A DNA stretch of 5,476 nt from Sphingomonadaceae bacterium. Lineage in GTDB: Bacteria > Pseudomonadota > Alphaproteobacteria > Sphingomonadales > Sphingomonadaceae. The notes below the pieces were generated by a model. That model saw nothing but the letters and a program-made list of their open reading frames with translations, was not told where the DNA came from and did not search any database. This document shows, piece after piece, positions 5,098 to 5,476 of this stretch (positions are counted from its first letter, which is position 1; the number at the start of each line of letters is the position of its first letter). Made by a program: the position numbers and the translations under genes. The DNA lies in NCBI GenBank assembly GCA_947446935.1, contig CANFIV010000128.1, positions 1 to 5,476 of the forward strand. The letters run 5' to 3'.

Positions 5098-5476
5098 ACC
5101 AAAGCGCGGGCGCCGCTTTTCGAGAAAGGCGGTGACCCCCTCGGCAAAATCGGGCTCGATGCAACATTGCCCGATTGCGCGGACTTCCGCCTCCATCTGC
5201 TCGATCAGTGAGCGCGTTTCGCTTTCGAGCAGCAAGGTCTTGCTGCGACCGGCCGCCTTGTGCGCCACTTCGCGCAAGGATTTGAGCAAAGCGGCCAAAG
5301 CGGCTTCCAGCGCGGCCTTGGGATGCAATTCATCGATGATGCCAAGTGCGTGCCCCTCAGCGGCAGTGACCCTTGCGCCGATCAGAGCCAACTTCCGCGC
5401 CGCCTTTGGCCCGACCACCCGCGGCAGCAGATATGTCAACGCCAGATCGAGCGGCAATCCGATGCGCGGCTGGGCA
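5080..5476 (-). CDS. Enoyl-CoA hydratase/isomerase family protein, C-terminal half (runs off right edge)
   Basis: The visible 131 residues are the C-terminal half of a crotonase-fold protein (usual length about 255-270), a family that hydrates or isomerises enoyl-CoAs. The reading frame enters from the right edge with AQPRIGLPLDLALTYLLPRV, continues VGPKAARKLALIGARVTAAE and GHALGIIDELHP, and ends with the hallmark EGVTAFLEKRRPRF. The stretch aligned with the second catalytic glutamate of rat mitochondrial hydratase (AQPE, Glu164) reads AQPR here, and the following PGAGGTQ-like loop is replaced by LPLDLALTY. This argues against a standard hydratase and recalls PaaG-like isomerases with LPRxxG. 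The N-terminal oxyanion-hole region and first glutamate are outside the window. It converges on the ACAD pair with an 18-base overlap, so it is not in their operon but is probably in the same catabolic cluster. Confidence 0.9.
   Translation of the reverse strand, partial: AQPRIGLPLDLALTYLLPRVVGPKAARKLALIGARVTAAEGHALGIIDELHPKAALEAALAALLKSLREVAHKAAGRSKTLLLESETRSLIEQMEAEVRAIGQCCIEPDFAEGVTAFLEKRRPRFGLGHDG
5101..5120 (+). terminator. Possible weak terminator hairpin after the ACAD pair
   Basis: AAAGCG (5101-5106) and CGCTTT (5114-5119) form a 6-base inverted repeat around a G+C-rich 7-base loop, and the plus strand continues into a fourth T. It starts 4 bases after the ACAD stop codon, where a terminator would be expected. 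However, the same bases encode the conserved EKRRPRF end of the hydratase-family gene on the other strand, so the symmetry may be a by-product of that coding, and the T-run is short. Confidence 0.25.

Overview
The window is a fatty-acid/acyl-CoA catabolism region from a high-G+C proteobacterium. The codon use, the GTG/TTG starts and the style of the acyl-CoA dehydrogenase (ACAD) proteins suggest an alphaproteobacterium, perhaps a sphingomonad; this is an impression from the proteins, not a proof. Nearly all of the sequence is coding. I see no tRNA, rRNA, CRISPR array, insertion sequence or phage gene.

Layout. On the minus strand, reading from about 2480 down to 1, lie three genes in one direction: a glyoxalase I-like VOC protein (2022-2480), a GlcD/D-2-hydroxyacid dehydrogenase-type FAD oxidase (652-2019, starting 2 bases after the previous stop), and the N-terminal 180 residues of a canonical ACAD (1-542, cut by the left edge). 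A 256-base divergent intergenic region (2481-2736) separates them from two plus-strand ACAD genes spaced 6 bases apart (2737-3948 and 3955-5097). The second of these overlaps tail-to-tail by 18 bases with an enoyl-CoA hydratase/isomerase family gene on the minus strand (5080-5476, cut by the right edge).

How the genes may work together. The two plus-strand ACADs look like the two halves of one enzyme. The first keeps the mid-domain flavin/substrate motif and a helix-G catalytic glutamate, but lacks the usual C-terminal FAD motifs. The second keeps the C-terminal FAD motifs (RRQFG, QLHGG), but has lost the mid-domain motif and both known catalytic glutamate positions. This is the pattern known from actinobacterial alpha2beta2 ACADs such as ChsE4-ChsE5, which act on bulky steroid side-chain CoA esters. 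With a third ACAD and a hydratase-family gene alongside, the region looks like part of a beta-oxidation module for an unusual branched or cyclic acyl-CoA. The substrate cannot be read from the window: no CoA ligase, thiolase, ring-cleavage enzyme, transporter or regulator is present. The VOC/FAD-oxidase pair could form the first and last steps of methylglyoxal disposal, or serve the same catabolic route in another way.

The most notable signal is the complementary loss of motifs in the ACAD pair. I found no evidence for a wholly new class of system.
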